A stretch of DNA of 14,517 bases, taken from assembly GCA_029777735.1 (NCBI GenBank), contig JAKORR010000520.1:1-14517 (forward strand). The letters run 5' to 3'. Below, piece after piece: positions 1 through 7,495 of this stretch (the stretch's first letter is position 1; every line of letters starts with the position of its first letter). This DNA comes from Armatimonadota bacterium. GTDB taxonomy: Bacteria; Armatimonadota; Zipacnadia; Zipacnadales; FEN-943. The translations under genes and the position numbers were made by a program. The notes beneath the pieces are model-generated. The model ran no database searches. It saw only the letters and a program-made list of their open reading frames with translations, and had not been told where the DNA came from.

Positions 1-2
1 CG

Positions 3-1346
3 GATATCACTCGCTCGCTTGAAACCGCAAGCCCCTTGGGCGATTTTGCCCTGGTCCTCGTCACGGTGCCCTTCGAGCTTCATTGTTTCACAGTCGCTCG
101 GATGCTGGAAGACGGCGGAGTTCCGGCTCTTGCGGCCGAGCGCACGGAGGGAGATCCTGTCGTAATCATAGGCGGCCCCGTGGTGTCGGCCAATCCGGCT
201 CCACTAGCAGCCCTGACGGATCTGGCCTACGTGGGCGAGGTTGAGGCCCAAATCGGTACGATACGCGCGGCCCTGACCTCGGCCCTGGCGCAGGGGGGCA
301 GTCGCGAGGCCTTGATACACGAGCTTGCGTCTGTGCCCGGTATGCTCCACTGTGCTCAATGGTTGGCGGGCGAGATAGAGGCACCTGTGCGGCGGCAGTG
401 GGGCGACGTCAACGAGTACGTACCACGCACAGTCATCCTAGCGCCCGAGGCCGAACTTTCGGGCCGATCCCTGGTCGAAGTGGCCAGGGGCTGTCCCCAT
501 CGTTGCCGGTTCTGTCTATCCCGTAGGCTGTATCATCCGCTCCGGCCGCGTTCGCCCGAGGTCTGCGCAAGCATCTTGGATGAGCTCGCGCAAGTGGCCG
601 ATACGGTGGGTCTGGTGGCGCCTAGCTTCTCCGACCACCCCCAGGCCATCGGGTTACTGCAACTGGCCGGGGCGCGCGGTCTCAGACCGTCGGTTTCGTC
701 GCTGCGCGCCGAGAGCCTTCTGGCGCAGCCCGAGCTGGCTGAGGTGTTGGTCCAGGGCGGCCAGCGCACTATCACCCTGGCACCTGAGGCCGGCACCCAG
801 CACCTACGGGACGTGATAGGCAAGCCGCTGACGGACGAACAGCTCCTCGAAGCTGCGGACCTGGTTGCCCGCGTTGGCCTGCCGCACCTGAAGCTCTACT
901 TTATGATCGGTCTGCCCGGTGAGACCGATGATGACATGGCGGCGATCGGCGACCTGCTGGCGGCGGTGCGCCGTCGCACACCGTCTCTGGAACTAAGCGC
1001 TTCGGTCGCCTGTTTTGTACCCAAATCCCATACACCCTGCGAGGGGGAGGCCTTGGCCGACGAGGAGGCTGTGCGCTATCGCAGCGATCTCCTGCGGCGA
1101 CTTTCGGGGAAGGTTGGCGTAGCGATAGACGTGGATTCGCCCCGGGCGGCCCGCGCGCAAGCGGCTATTGCGCGAGGTGGACTGGAGCTGGGGCCCCTTC
1201 TACCGCCTTTGGCCCACAGCCGCCGGCCCGAGGCTGCGCTGCTCACCGCGATCAAGAAAACCAGGCAAGACGCCGAGGACTATGTCCGCTCGGGAGCGCC
1301 TGACGCACCCTGGACGGTAATTGACCTTGGCTGTCCACCGTCCTAA
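3..1346 (+). CDS. B12-binding-domain radical SAM protein, 5' end cut by window
   Basis: This is a radical SAM protein of the COG1032 type. Such proteins bind a 4Fe-4S cluster and cleave S-adenosylmethionine; many have a cobalamin-binding N-terminal domain. The frame is open with no stop to the window edge, and the first codons (SLETASPLGDFALV) match the usual interior of such an N-domain, so the TTG at 36 is not the real start. The N-part contains IIGGPVVSANPAPL, typical of the B12-like Rossmann fold. The cluster motif CPHRCRFC has Cys codons at 492, 504 and 513. Further on are LAPEAGTQHLRDVIGKPL (about 777-831) and KLYFMIGLPGETDDD (about 891-936), both characteristic of the radical SAM barrel. 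The C-terminus ends in a PWTVIDLG-like segment common in the family. The next gene starts 21 bases downstream, so they are probably co-transcribed. The substrate is unknown. Family assignment is firm; B12 binding is inferred. Confidence 0.88.
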   Translation, partial: DITRSLETASPLGDFALVLVTVPFELHCFTVARMLEDGGVPALAAERTEGDPVVIIGGPVVSANPAPLAALTDLAYVGEVEAQIGTIRAALTSALAQGGSREALIHELASVPGMLHCAQWLAGEIEAPVRRQWGDVNEYVPRTVILAPEAELSGRSLVEVARGCPHRCRFCLSRRLYHPLRPRSPEVCASILDELAQVADTVGLVAPSFSDHPQAIGLLQLAGARGLRPSVSSLRAESLLAQPELAEVLVQGGQRTITLAPEAGTQHLRDVIGKPLTDEQLLEAADLVARVGLPHLKLYFMIGLPGETDDDMAAIGDLLAAVRRRTPSLELSASVACFVPKSHTPCEGEALADEEAVRYRSDLLRRLSGKVGVAIDVDSPRAARAQAAIARGGLELGPLLPPLAHSRRPEAALLTAIKKTRQDAEDYVRSGAPDAPWTVIDLGCPPS

Positions 1347-1367
1347 GGTTTTGGAGAAGCCCGCGCT

Positions 1368-2348
1368 ATGAGTCACGAGACCGAAGGCACCTTCGTCTAC
1401 ACGGCGAACTTCATGCCCGAGGAGGCCGAGATCGCGGCCTTGGAGCTGCGTTGCATGGCCAACGTAAAGCTCTGCGACGGTTTTGCTCGCTCGGTGGCGG
1501 CTTGCGACATCTCACTGTCATCTTACACGCGCCTGTGCGCCGAAGTGCTCGCTGAGGCCGATAATCTGGATGAGATTGTGGATAAGACGGCTGTTTTGGG
1601 CCTGGCCTTGGAGGACTTTGCCATCGACGTTATACGGCGCCCGCCCCGGCCGAAGCTGGAGGCGCAGGCTGTGGCCAAGCGACTGGCGGACGTCATCGCG
1701 GGGTCTGTCAACCTCTCCCGGCCGCGTGTAGTCTGTGTGCTGCTGGCTCAGCAATGCCATTACGTCTTTGGGCGAGTGGTGTCACGGGCGCGGCGCGACT
1801 GGCATGATGCAGCCGAGAGGCCTATTAACTTCTCAAACTCCCTGCCGCCGCGACTGTCGCGAGCTCTGGTGAACCTGGTGGCCGCTCCGGGGGATACCCT
1901 CATCGATCCGTGTTGCGGTGCTGGTACGGTGCTCATCGAGGCCGCGCGGATGGGCGTGCATGCCTGCGGGTCGGACCTGAACGAGGCACACCTGGAGATG
2001 GCCCGCCGCAACCTGGGCTACTTTGGGTGTGCGGCCCCCCTGCGCCGGGCCGATGCGCGCGAGTTTGAAGGCCGCTATGATGCGGCCGTGCTCGACTTGC
2101 CCTATGGCCACACCTCGCGAGCGGATGATCGGCTCTACCTGGATATCATCTCGCGCGTCGCAGAAGGTGTGGAGCGTTTGGTGGTGGTTACGGGCGACGA
2201 CAAGCAGTATCTTTGGGAGCAGTTAGGGCTGACCATCAAGGGTGTTGCTCGAGTGCCCGCTACGAACATCGTGAGGCATGTGTATCTGCTAGGCGGACGG
2301 ACTAGTCAGGGCCTTAGAGAGGCCTATCGGGCGCGTCCCGGAACCTAA
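1368..2348 (+). CDS. Trm-G10/Trm11-like SAM-dependent N2-guanine RNA methyltransferase
   Basis: This is a class I SAM methyltransferase of the UPF0020/THUMP-associated group. The SAM-binding motif is DPCCGAGT at residues 180-187, followed by an acidic SDLNEAH strand (the adenosine ribose contact). The catalytic motif IV is DLPYG at 243-247, the form seen in tRNA G10 N2-methyltransferases (archaeal TrmG10, eukaryotic Trm11). The segment before motif I, SNSLPPRLSRALVNL, is also typical of that group. The N-terminal ~130 residues sit where a THUMP/ferredoxin-like RNA-binding domain would be, but I cannot identify THUMP with confidence. The ATG at 1368 has GGAG at 1353-1356, a rather long 11-base spacing. 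It is flanked closely by the radical SAM gene (21 bases) and followed 52 bases later by ridA. An RlmL-like 23S rRNA enzyme is an alternative. Methyltransferase: sure; tRNA G10 target: inferred. Confidence 0.8.
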   Translation: MSHETEGTFVYTANFMPEEAEIAALELRCMANVKLCDGFARSVAACDISLSSYTRLCAEVLAEADNLDEIVDKTAVLGLALEDFAIDVIRRPPRPKLEAQAVAKRLADVIAGSVNLSRPRVVCVLLAQQCHYVFGRVVSRARRDWHDAAERPINFSNSLPPRLSRALVNLVAAPGDTLIDPCCGAGTVLIEAARMGVHACGSDLNEAHLEMARRNLGYFGCAAPLRRADAREFEGRYDAAVLDLPYGHTSRADDRLYLDIISRVAEGVERLVVVTGDDKQYLWEQLGLTIKGVARVPATNIVRHVYLLGGRTSQGLREAYRARPGT

Positions 2349-2400
2349 AGGCCCTGCGTGCGGCTCCTCAGCAAGGGATATTTGCGAAGGAGGTCATAAG

Positions 2401-2787
2401 ATGCCGAAGATATGTCTCACCAGTAAGAGAGGCCCCCGGGCCGTGGGCCCCTACTCGATTGCCGTGAGGGCGGGCCGGCTGGTGTTCTGTTCCGGCCTCA
2501 TCGGCCTGGACCCCGCAACGGGTGAAATGGTCCCAGGGGGCATCGCGGACCAAACGCGGCAGGTGATGGAGAACCTCCAAGCTGTCCTTGAGGACAACGG
2601 GCTAGGCCTCGGGGCCGTCGTTAAGACCACGTGTTTCCTGACCGACCTGGGGAGCTTCGCTGAGTTCAACGAGGTCTATGCGAGGTTTTTCGGGGATGAC
2701 CCTCCGGCGCGGAGCACAGTTCAGGTAGGCGCTCTGCCGAAGGATGCTCTTGTGGAGGTGGAGGCCCTTGCGATCATCGATAGCTAG
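2401..2787 (+). CDS. ridA: RidA family (YjgF/YER057c/UK114) enamine/imine deaminase
   Basis: RidA proteins are small cytosolic trimers that hydrolyse reactive 2-aminoacrylate and related enamines or imines released by PLP enzymes. The length, 128 residues, is standard. Family signatures are all present: GPYSIAV near the N-terminus, VFCSGLIGLDPATGE, and near the end PPARSTVQV with the key Arg at residue 104, then LVEVEALAIID with Glu121 at the expected catalytic acid position. The Cys often found two residues after the Arg (E. coli Cys107) is Thr here, a common variation. The start is clear: AAGGAGGT at 2387-2394 lies 6 bases before the ATG, the strongest ribosome-binding site in the window. 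The 3' end overlaps the next gene's start. Other members of the superfamily have different substrates, so the exact activity is inferred. Confidence 0.92.
   Translation: MPKICLTSKRGPRAVGPYSIAVRAGRLVFCSGLIGLDPATGEMVPGGIADQTRQVMENLQAVLEDNGLGLGAVVKTTCFLTDLGSFAEFNEVYARFFGDDPPARSTVQVGALPKDALVEVEALAIIDS
2754..2760 (+). promoter_or_regulatory. Ribosome-binding site inside ridA deciding the start of the exported protein
   Basis: GGAGGTG lies 7 bases before a TTG codon at 2768. It sits inside the ridA codons for the conserved VEVEA motif, so it could be there for coding reasons alone. The alternative ATG at 2744 has GAAGG directly adjacent (2739-2743), with no spacing, which is poor for initiation. 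Either start makes the gene overlap ridA, by 20 or 44 bases, implying translational coupling. Confidence 0.45.
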
Positions 2788-5098
2788 ATGGTTGACGGTT
2801 GTGGTTCTGCTCGTGGTCACTGTGTCCCAGGCGCAACAGGACGAGCCGCCCAGTACGCCTGCCGCCGCCGAGAAGGTTTCTGCGGCGGTTGGGCCTGACT
2901 TGGTTGCCAGAGGTAATCTCATCAGCAACAGCGGCTTCGAGGACCCTGGAGCCGAGGGTATGCCCACGAGTTGGTTCAGGCGCCTGCACGGCGCCGCCGA
3001 AGGCAGTGTAGTGGTCAAGCAAGAGCCTCAGGGCTACTCGGGGCGGAGTTGCCTGATGCTGAAGAGCAACGCCGACAGGATGATCTACGGCGCTTACTCC
3101 CAGCCCATCAATCTCCCACCGGGCACGCGGGAGCTACTTATCAGTTTCTACTTCAAAACCAAGGAGTTTCCACAGCCCGACGTCTACGTGATGCTCTTCG
3201 GCACAGATTTCGCTCTCAAAGAGTGGAATACGCCCTACTTGCAGGCCGAGGACCATGCCATTCCCCAGAGTAACGACTGGAGTCTGAGCGGCTGGCGCTT
3301 CCGCGTCGTGCCCGGGGCTATCCAGGCCGTTGTGGCCTTCCGGGGTGCCGGCAAGGGGGCTCTCTACATCGACGATGTGGCCCTGCGGCCCTATCCCCAG
3401 GTCGCCCAATGCACGCTTCTTGGCCCTGGGCAGGTGATCGCACTGCCTCGAGACCGGCAGTTCGAGGCCCAGGTGCGCGGACTCGCATCCATTCGCAATC
3501 TTACGGCCACTCTCCAGCTCTTCGAGGAAAAACGTATCCGGACGGCCTTCCGCGAGCCAATGAATCTTGAAAAGGACGAGGTGCGGTTCCTTCGCGCTAA
3601 GTATGCCCTGGACGCAGACAAAAGCCTCCGCGGACTTTTTCTGCTTACTGGCGAAAAGCCTGACGAAGTCTATGATCTTCAGGAGGTTAATATCTCTGCT
3701 TTGATCGACGGGCGGCTGACTCGCCCGGCCTTCCGCGGCACTGTGCTGCGTAGTCTTCCCAGCCAGGGCATAGAGGCTACGGGCACGGTCAACGCGTCCG
3801 AGCAACTGGCCCGCAACCTGCAACTCAGCGCCCGGCTTGCTGGCACAGACCAACAGGCACGCGAGGGGCTTGGCCTGGAGCGTCCAACTCCCACAAGCTG
3901 GCGCCTCATCTTTGACACCACAGGCTTGCTCACGGGCAACTACGAGGTCCAGGTAACCGGCACCAGCCAGGGCAAGTATTACCAGGTCTCGTTGCCCGTT
4001 GTGGTGGCTCCTGAACAGAAGAACGAGGTGGGTTATAACGAAGAAGGCATACTTTACATATCAGGCCGCCCAATACTCCCCCGCGGCGTATATTTTGCCA
4101 CAACTGAGCCCGAGTTGGAGAATATCAAGGCCGCAGGTTTCAACTTCTCGGTCATCCCTTGGCGCATGGCTTCTCAGATCGTCATGGACAAGGCCGCGGC
4201 ATCTGGAATGATGGTCATGATCCACTCGCGCAGCCTGGAGTACGGATCCGAGCGCTACGGTTTCTGGGAACACGCTGTACAGAAGTTCGGCGCTCATCCC
4301 GCGCTGCTAGGATGGCACACGGTAGGCAAGCCAGACGCCGAGTTGAACCCACCGGCGGTGCTAAAGTCCCTTTATGACTATCTAGTCAAGCTGGATCCAC
4401 ATCACCCTGTGATGACGTCGCTGACGATGCCTTCCTTGATGGCCGACTACGCGCCGGCTAACGATATCGTGATGGTCTGGAGTGACCCTCTTCCCTTGAG
4501 CGGCGTGTCGACGGTTGGGATGATGTTGGATCAGGCACGCGCAGCTGTGGACCCTCGCCCGGTCTGGGCGATCATCCAGGCTGTGGGCCATCACTGGTCG
4601 TGGGACAGTGAACTGGATCCTGAGGGCGACGGACGTGTCCCTACGCCGGACGAGGTGCGCTGCATGAGCTATACGGCCCTGATTCATGGGGCGCGGGGCC
4701 TGCTGTACTATGCTTACGTTCTGGATGCGGGAAATCGCGGCAAGCCTTACAGGTTGACCCAGGATGCTCCAGCGCTCTGGACCAGTCTCATCCGCCTCAA
4801 CCGCGAGCTGGCCTGGATCGAGCCCCTGTTCGTGCAGGGCACGTGGCACCCGCTGACTCTCTCCACTACGGAACCTGTGCATCTGGCCTACTGGGTGTGC
4901 GGCGACAAGGTCATGCTCGTGGCGGCCAACACGTCAGACGAGCCAGCGCTGCAGACCTTCAGGCTCCCGCCGATTGAGAAGAGCATGCTCACCAATGTAT
5001 TCACCGGCGAAAAGCTGGTCGGATCAGACCAGGACTATGGCATGGAGTTCGGGCCTCACGACGTTCTGGTGATGATGGGCCGTCTAAGCGGAGAGTAG
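2768..5098 (+). CDS. Secreted jelly-roll plus glycoside-hydrolase-like barrel protein
   Basis: This is an exported multidomain protein of about 776 residues. A signal peptide (RSSIAR, then a hydrophobic run, cleavage likely after VSQA at residue 22) is followed by a carbohydrate-binding-module-like jelly roll (about residues 50-208; starts NLISNSGFEDPG and ends ALYIDDVALRP, as in CBM4/9-type domains). A long beta-rich middle follows, then a TIM-barrel region (from about 425: GILYISGRPILPRGVYF) and a C-terminal beta domain. The barrel resembles uncharacterised clan GH-A-like proteins (HPALLGW, RCMSYTALIHGARGLLYYAY). At the usual acid/base position, after HPALLGW, the sequence has GKP (residues 520-522) instead of DEP or NEP, so catalysis is doubtful. 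Start: TTG at 2768 is preferred because GGAGGTG lies at 2754-2760; ATG at 2744 has no well-spaced site but would keep the same signal peptide. Substrate unknown. Confidence 0.8.
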   Translation: MRSSIARWLTVVVLLVVTVSQAQQDEPPSTPAAAEKVSAAVGPDLVARGNLISNSGFEDPGAEGMPTSWFRRLHGAAEGSVVVKQEPQGYSGRSCLMLKSNADRMIYGAYSQPINLPPGTRELLISFYFKTKEFPQPDVYVMLFGTDFALKEWNTPYLQAEDHAIPQSNDWSLSGWRFRVVPGAIQAVVAFRGAGKGALYIDDVALRPYPQVAQCTLLGPGQVIALPRDRQFEAQVRGLASIRNLTATLQLFEEKRIRTAFREPMNLEKDEVRFLRAKYALDADKSLRGLFLLTGEKPDEVYDLQEVNISALIDGRLTRPAFRGTVLRSLPSQGIEATGTVNASEQLARNLQLSARLAGTDQQAREGLGLERPTPTSWRLIFDTTGLLTGNYEVQVTGTSQGKYYQVSLPVVVAPEQKNEVGYNEEGILYISGRPILPRGVYFATTEPELENIKAAGFNFSVIPWRMASQIVMDKAAASGMMVMIHSRSLEYGSERYGFWEHAVQKFGAHPALLGWHTVGKPDAELNPPAVLKSLYDYLVKLDPHHPVMTSLTMPSLMADYAPANDIVMVWSDPLPLSGVSTVGMMLDQARAAVDPRPVWAIIQAVGHHWSWDSELDPEGDGRVPTPDEVRCMSYTALIHGARGLLYYAYVLDAGNRGKPYRLTQDAPALWTSLIRLNRELAWIEPLFVQGTWHPLTLSTTEPVHLAYWVCGDKVMLVAANTSDEPALQTFRLPPIEKSMLTNVFTGEKLVGSDQDYGMEFGPHDVLVMMGRLSGE

Positions 5099-5373
5099 AG
5101 AGAGGAGAAAATCAGGCTTCTCCCGAGTACCGCCGCCGGCCGCCCAGTCATCTCCTCGGTGCCAAATTCGCCTGGTTGCCCAGTCCCTGGTGAGGAGGCT
5201 CTTCACCGCGGCAAAGTACGCATCCATGGTCCGCTGCCACACGCTCGGTGGAGTGTCGGGAGTGTCGTAGTATGTAAGGAAAAGCACAAGAGTGATGGCC
5301 GGCAAGGCAGGCTATCTCGGTGGCCACACGTGGGGCCTGCAGCCAGGCGACGTACTGATCAGTCCGCAAGCCT
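5099..5373. other. Convergent intergenic region between the two gene runs
   Basis: These 275 bases separate the 3' ends of the plus-strand and minus-strand runs. Near the plus-strand end there is a 6-bp inverted repeat, GGAGAA (5104-5109) and TTCTCC (5118-5123), with an 8-base loop. It has no T tract on either side, so it is at best a weak terminator candidate. A short minus-strand frame (TTG at 5305) crosses the region, but it runs into the end of the exported-protein gene and has no recognisable motif. I see no RNA gene or repeat. Confidence 0.5.
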
Positions 5374-5853
5374 TCAGGTGAACAGTCTCTTGGCCAGAGC
5401 GGCAACTTCATGCCCGTACCTGAGGCACTGCTTGCGGGAGCGTTCGTCGGGCGCGCCCACAGCAATCGGCCCATAGTGGTCGCCCGCAGCCACGCCCTTG
5501 ACCACCATGCCGTGGATCATCAGGGCCTTGACAATGTCCATCACCGTCGTCTCATTGCCGCCGCCCACGCCGCCCGACGACGCAAAGGCTCCGCCGACCT
5601 TACCGTCCAGTTTGCCATGGAAACGCACGCTCTCGTCGATAAGCTGTTTGATCTCGGCGGCCATGGTCCCGTAGTACACCGGCGACCCCATCACAATCGC
5701 GTCGTACTCCAGCAGGTCCTCAGGCGTGACCTCAGCTACCTTGCGCACATCCACCTCCACGCCGCCCTCCTCACGAACGCCCTCGGCCACGATATCAGCC
5801 ATCTTCTCCGTGTTACCCGTGCGGGAATAGTAGACGATAAGCATCCTGGGCAT
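5374..5853 (-). CDS. WrbA-like flavodoxin / NAD(P)H:quinone oxidoreductase family protein
   Basis: This is a 159-residue FMN-binding flavodoxin-fold protein, expected in the cytosol as an electron carrier or quinone reductase. The N-terminus MPRMLIVYYSRTGNTEK carries the phosphate loop SRTGNT (residues 10-15). YDAIVMGSPVYYGTMAAEIK and the following GKVGGAFASSGG are the WrbA-like flavin-contact segments, and GGNETTVMDIVKALMIHGMVV matches the WrbA GGQETT...HHGMV region. The start is ATG at 5853, with GGAGGG at 5861-5866 and 7-base spacing; an upstream in-frame start at 5982 is rejected because it would overlap the preceding gene and lacks flavodoxin sequence. It is the last gene of the minus-strand run, 103 bases below the FAD oxidoreductase; that gap contains two hairpins. 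A redox partnership with that oxidoreductase is possible but not shown. WrbA versus generic flavodoxin is undecided. Confidence 0.9.
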   Translation of the reverse strand: MPRMLIVYYSRTGNTEKMADIVAEGVREEGGVEVDVRKVAEVTPEDLLEYDAIVMGSPVYYGTMAAEIKQLIDESVRFHGKLDGKVGGAFASSGGVGGGNETTVMDIVKALMIHGMVVKGVAAGDHYGPIAVGAPDERSRKQCLRYGHEVAALAKRLFT

Positions 5854-5902
5854 TGCGGCTCCCTCCGCTCCTGCGAGTCTTGATGCTACACGACCTCTTG
5901 GA

Positions 5903-5927
5903 GTGCCTCTTCGTGGCGTTGAGGCAC
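5903..5927 (-). other. Hairpin in the leader of the flavodoxin gene
   Basis: A perfect 7-bp inverted repeat: GTGCCTC (5903-5909) and GAGGCAC (5921-5927) with an 11-base loop. In the minus-strand transcript it lies about 50 bases before the flavodoxin start and directly below the 5944-5969 hairpin. The downstream sequence is not U-rich, so a standard intrinsic terminator is unlikely. A leader or mRNA-processing structure is possible. Confidence 0.4.
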
Positions 5928-5943
5928 AATCCTTGGCCCATGA

Positions 5944-5969
5944 CGCCGAGGACGATCTAGTCCTCGGCG
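5944..5969 (-). other. Perfect 10-bp hairpin with the FAD oxidoreductase stop codon in its loop
   Basis: CGCCGAGGAC (5944-5953) and GTCCTCGGCG (5960-5969) are exact inverted complements around a 6-base loop that contains the TAG stop (5957-5959 on the minus strand). The stem thus covers the last codons of the oxidoreductase (RAED). It is GC-rich and very stable, but no T tract follows on the minus strand. It may terminate factor-independently at low efficiency, protect the 3' end of the upstream message, or adjust flavodoxin expression. Confidence 0.55.
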
Positions 5970-7495
5970 CGCAGGTACTCAATCATACTCTGGGGGCGTG
6001 GCCAGCTCAGCTCCACGTGGTTCTCTGCCAGCACGTCGCGTAGCCTGTCCGCCGGCACCTGGGGTAGGGCCACACCCAGCTCGTTGGCCAGTGCGACGGC
6101 CGTCCCCGCGGCTTGGCCAAACTGCATGATCGTCCGCGATAGTCGGCAGCTTGACGCCGCGATGGAGCTGAAGCCCGCGGCTCGCGACGCGATCAGCAGG
6201 TTGCTGAAGCCGCGCGGGATGAGGCAGCGATAGGGCACCCCATAGGGCTGGCGCAGTTCGCCGCTGCCACCTCCGGCTCCGTGACGGTCAATTGCGTGAT
6301 CGACGAGGGTGATTATGTCTGGATGGTCTTGGGCGCTAATCCCAGCGACGAGATCCTGCTCCCGCAACATGTACTCGCCCACAAGACGGTTGCTTTCGCG
6401 CACCCCGAGCATCGGCGCGATCCAGGCCAGCCGGTAGCCCTGGAACTCGGGGAAAATGATCTGTGCGTTGTGCCAATGGGCCAGGACGCGGCGCCGGCAT
6501 TCGTCATAGGCTGCCTGGTAGCCCAGCTGCAGAAACTCCTCACCCTCCATGGTGGGCAGCATGTTGACGGTGTAGTCGCCGCTGGGAAGCCGGTTGTAAG
6601 CGGCCCAGGGGAAGCTTGGGCTCCACCAGCACCGGTTCGGCAGACCTTCGGGCAGCGGCTCAACACCTGGACGGTTGATGCGCGTGACGCGATAGACGAG
6701 ACTAACGCCGTTCACATTATCATTGGCATTCTCGGGCGCGTGAGGCTCTCCAAAACGCTCGCGCGGGTCCTGGCCGCGAAGGGCTTCGGCGCCACAGGCC
6801 AAGCACACCAGGCCGTCGCCCGTGGCGTCCACATACGCCCTAGCAGTGACCTGGCGACCATCACTCAGCCGTAGCCACGTCACGTGACCGCCGTCGGCCT
6901 GAGCCTCCTCGAAGGCTACGCCCTTGAGCAGCAGGCAGCGCCCCGTCTCCGATAGCATCTCTTCCACGGTGGCGCAATAGGCGTCAGGCTCGAAGATCAC
7001 GCCGTGCCAGTGCTCTCGCCGGTAGGCCTCGTCAGCCCTAGAGCCCGGGTCGATGTGCCGCTGCAGCGTATCGATGTAGCGACGCGAAGGATCGATCACC
7101 TGCTCGCCGCCCGGGAAGGGCGCCTTCTCTTCGGACCTGCGCCAAGAGCCGTGGCGTCCGAAGCTGTAAATACCTACAGCTCTGGGGCGCTGCTTCAACC
7201 GTCGATACAAGTCGAAGGGCAGGCCGGTGCCACCCACGCCCATCTCCCAAGCACTGACGCCGCCGCGCGTGGCCGTGCCGCCCACCGTGTCGGCCTTCTC
7301 CAACAGGAGCACGGAGAGGCCTAACCGAGCGCCTGCCAGGGCCGCTCCAAGGCCCCCGCTACCCGCTCCTATGACGCACAGGTCAAAGCTTTCATCCATT
7401 CGCAAGGGCCTCTCGGCAGGCCGCCGTGTGGGGACCTCGACCGATCCTGCAGCCACAGCATCCGTCCCGGCCAAAGACCCGGTAAGAACCGCCAT
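5957..7495 (-). CDS. FAD-dependent oxidoreductase (FAD_oxidored family)
   Basis: This is a flavoprotein of the PF12831 type, often of unknown substrate and frequently exported or placed in sugar-catabolic clusters. The FAD-binding Rossmann motif VIGAGSGGLGAALAGARLG gives GxGxxG at residues 43-48, with the acidic Glu66 closing the beta-alpha-beta unit and GGTATRGG after it. VTARAYVDATGDG is the second conserved FAD segment. The C-terminal part (VPYRCLIPRGFSNLLIASR, then AGFSSIAASSCRLSRTIMQFGQAAGTA) is the family's usual closing block. Length is 512 residues from ATG 7495. Starts are ambiguous: ATG 7495 has no clear ribosome-binding site, ATG 7399 (MDESFD) has AGAGG at 7409-7413 and would give a cytosolic protein, and ATG 7529 lies one frame off and would supply a Tat signal. 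It lies between the M20 peptidase and the flavodoxin on the same strand. Confidence 0.88.
   Translation of the reverse strand: MAVLTGSLAGTDAVAAGSVEVPTRRPAERPLRMDESFDLCVIGAGSGGLGAALAGARLGLSVLLLEKADTVGGTATRGGVSAWEMGVGGTGLPFDLYRRLKQRPRAVGIYSFGRHGSWRRSEEKAPFPGGEQVIDPSRRYIDTLQRHIDPGSRADEAYRREHWHGVIFEPDAYCATVEEMLSETGRCLLLKGVAFEEAQADGGHVTWLRLSDGRQVTARAYVDATGDGLVCLACGAEALRGQDPRERFGEPHAPENANDNVNGVSLVYRVTRINRPGVEPLPEGLPNRCWWSPSFPWAAYNRLPSGDYTVNMLPTMEGEEFLQLGYQAAYDECRRRVLAHWHNAQIIFPEFQGYRLAWIAPMLGVRESNRLVGEYMLREQDLVAGISAQDHPDIITLVDHAIDRHGAGGGSGELRQPYGVPYRCLIPRGFSNLLIASRAAGFSSIAASSCRLSRTIMQFGQAAGTAVALANELGVALPQVPADRLRDVLAENHVELSWPRPQSMIEYLRAED

Noticed and set aside
36..38. TTG as the start codon of the radical SAM gene
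   Set aside because: The frame stays open to the window edge and the residues before it (SLETASPL) fit the interior of this family, so the gene is simply cut by the window.
5104..5123. Terminator hairpin at the end of the plus-strand run
   Set aside because: Only 6 bp, with an A-rich side and no T tract after it; too weak to call a terminator.
5084..5305. A 73-residue minus-strand frame in the convergent gap
   Set aside because: It starts at TTG without a good ribosome-binding site, runs into the end of the plus-strand gene and has no recognisable motif or partner frame. It might be a gene remnant, but nothing supports that.
6281..6874. A long plus-strand frame across the FAD oxidoreductase
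   Set aside because: It is antisense to a gene with clear family motifs, and its own translation shows no known domain; GC-rich coding DNA often leaves such open antisense frames.
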